In this document: positions 19,006-19,265 of the stretch, piece by piece
Numbering within the stretch: the first letter of the stretch is position 1
Layout: every line of letters starts with the position of its first letter
Assembly (NCBI GenBank): GCA_910592005.1
Contig: CAJVPP010001553.1
Coordinates: 1-19,265 of the forward strand
Reading direction: 5' to 3'
Source: Funneliformis mosseae
Taxonomy: Eukaryota; Glomeromycota; Glomeromycetes; Glomerales; Glomeraceae
Length of the DNA stretch: 19,265 nucleotides
The notes under the pieces: model-generated
The model's database searches: none
What the model was told of the DNA's origin: nothing
Seen by the model: only the letters and a program-made list of their open reading frames with translations
Made by a program: the position numbers and the translations under genes

Positions 19006-19265
19006 TAAATACAGAATATTTATTATATTGTGATTTTTTAGCTTTAACACGTAACTTTGACAATGTTGCATATGGGCAACTGGTTTTCAAACATTTTATT
19101 TTTAACAAATATGATTTTTTTATAAAATATAAAAGAAAAGTTTGAATAAAATAAAAAATAAAGTTTTTTTGATATACCGAGGGGGAGGACAAAAGTATTG
19201 CATGCTTTTATTTTTTCAATAATTTTTTATTTTTTACAGAAACATACAAATTTTTTTTTATTTTT
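19006..19265. other. right-hand edge, possible Tc1-like terminal sequence
   Basis: The minus-strand open frame here (19192-18968) ends in the 27-bp repeat. Its upstream part, KCLKTSCPYATLSKLRVKAK, could be a former N terminus but is not recognised. At about 19180-19200 the sequence CCGAGGGGGAGGACAAAAG followed by TATTGCATG stands out from the AT-rich background. It resembles Tc1-type terminal inverted repeats that carry ACAAAAGTATTG. No partner repeat is seen in the window. Confidence 0.3.

Noticed and set aside
18655..19008. 117-codon plus-strand open frame, the longest in the window
   Set aside because: It lies antisense to the acidic repeat region and N-terminal part of the minus-strand relic. 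Its open length reflects the 27-bp period and AT-rich composition.

Overview
The window is very AT-rich eukaryotic DNA that I read as a graveyard of transposable elements, with no intact gene. Several broken reading frames read like the transposase families I know from arbuscular-mycorrhizal fungi (Glomeromycotina). Those fungi also have very AT-rich, repeat-loaded genomes and short GT-AG introns like the ones still visible here. The organism call is an inference from these family resemblances, recalled from memory and not searched.

Layout. Positions 1-2516 hold tandem repeats: a 30-bp minisatellite (1-720), a GC-rich GAGCC/GGCTC patch with a perfect hairpin (730-870), a 36-bp array (1308-1497) and two unrelated arrays of 9-bp period (1631-1771 and 2433-2516). 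Positions 2788-5254 hold a hAT-type transposase relic on the plus strand, with a BED-like zinc finger, an RNase H-like core and a C-terminal dimerisation region. Positions 5255-7891 are an AT-rich desert with short tandem duplications. Positions 7892-9228 hold a pogo/Tigger-like DDE transposase relic (plus), followed by about 60-bp repeats with a palindromic core (9325-9535).

Three coding-like relics that I cannot identify follow: 10625-10858 (plus, one membrane-like segment), 11165-11795 (minus, Ser/Asn-rich with an internal 26-residue repeat) and 12665-13485 (plus, several exons). On the minus strand there is then the C-terminal part of a Tc1/mariner-like DDE_3 transposase (14130-14631). 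After it comes a long, nearly complete relic of a Plavaka/KDZ-like transposase (15246 to about 19005). A 159-bp MITE-like element is nested in the coding sequence of that last relic. A Tc1-like terminal sequence may lie at 19180-19200.

The strongest general signal is mutational. All the relics are broken mainly by C-to-T / G-to-A changes. Trp codons have repeatedly become stops, most often TGG to TAG, which on the opposite strand is a change at CpA and not at CpG. This looks like methylation-linked or RIP-like decay and should be quantified. I found no convincing tRNA, rRNA, CRISPR array or intact protein-coding gene. Family names and 'expected' residues come from my knowledge of these families, not from an alignment.
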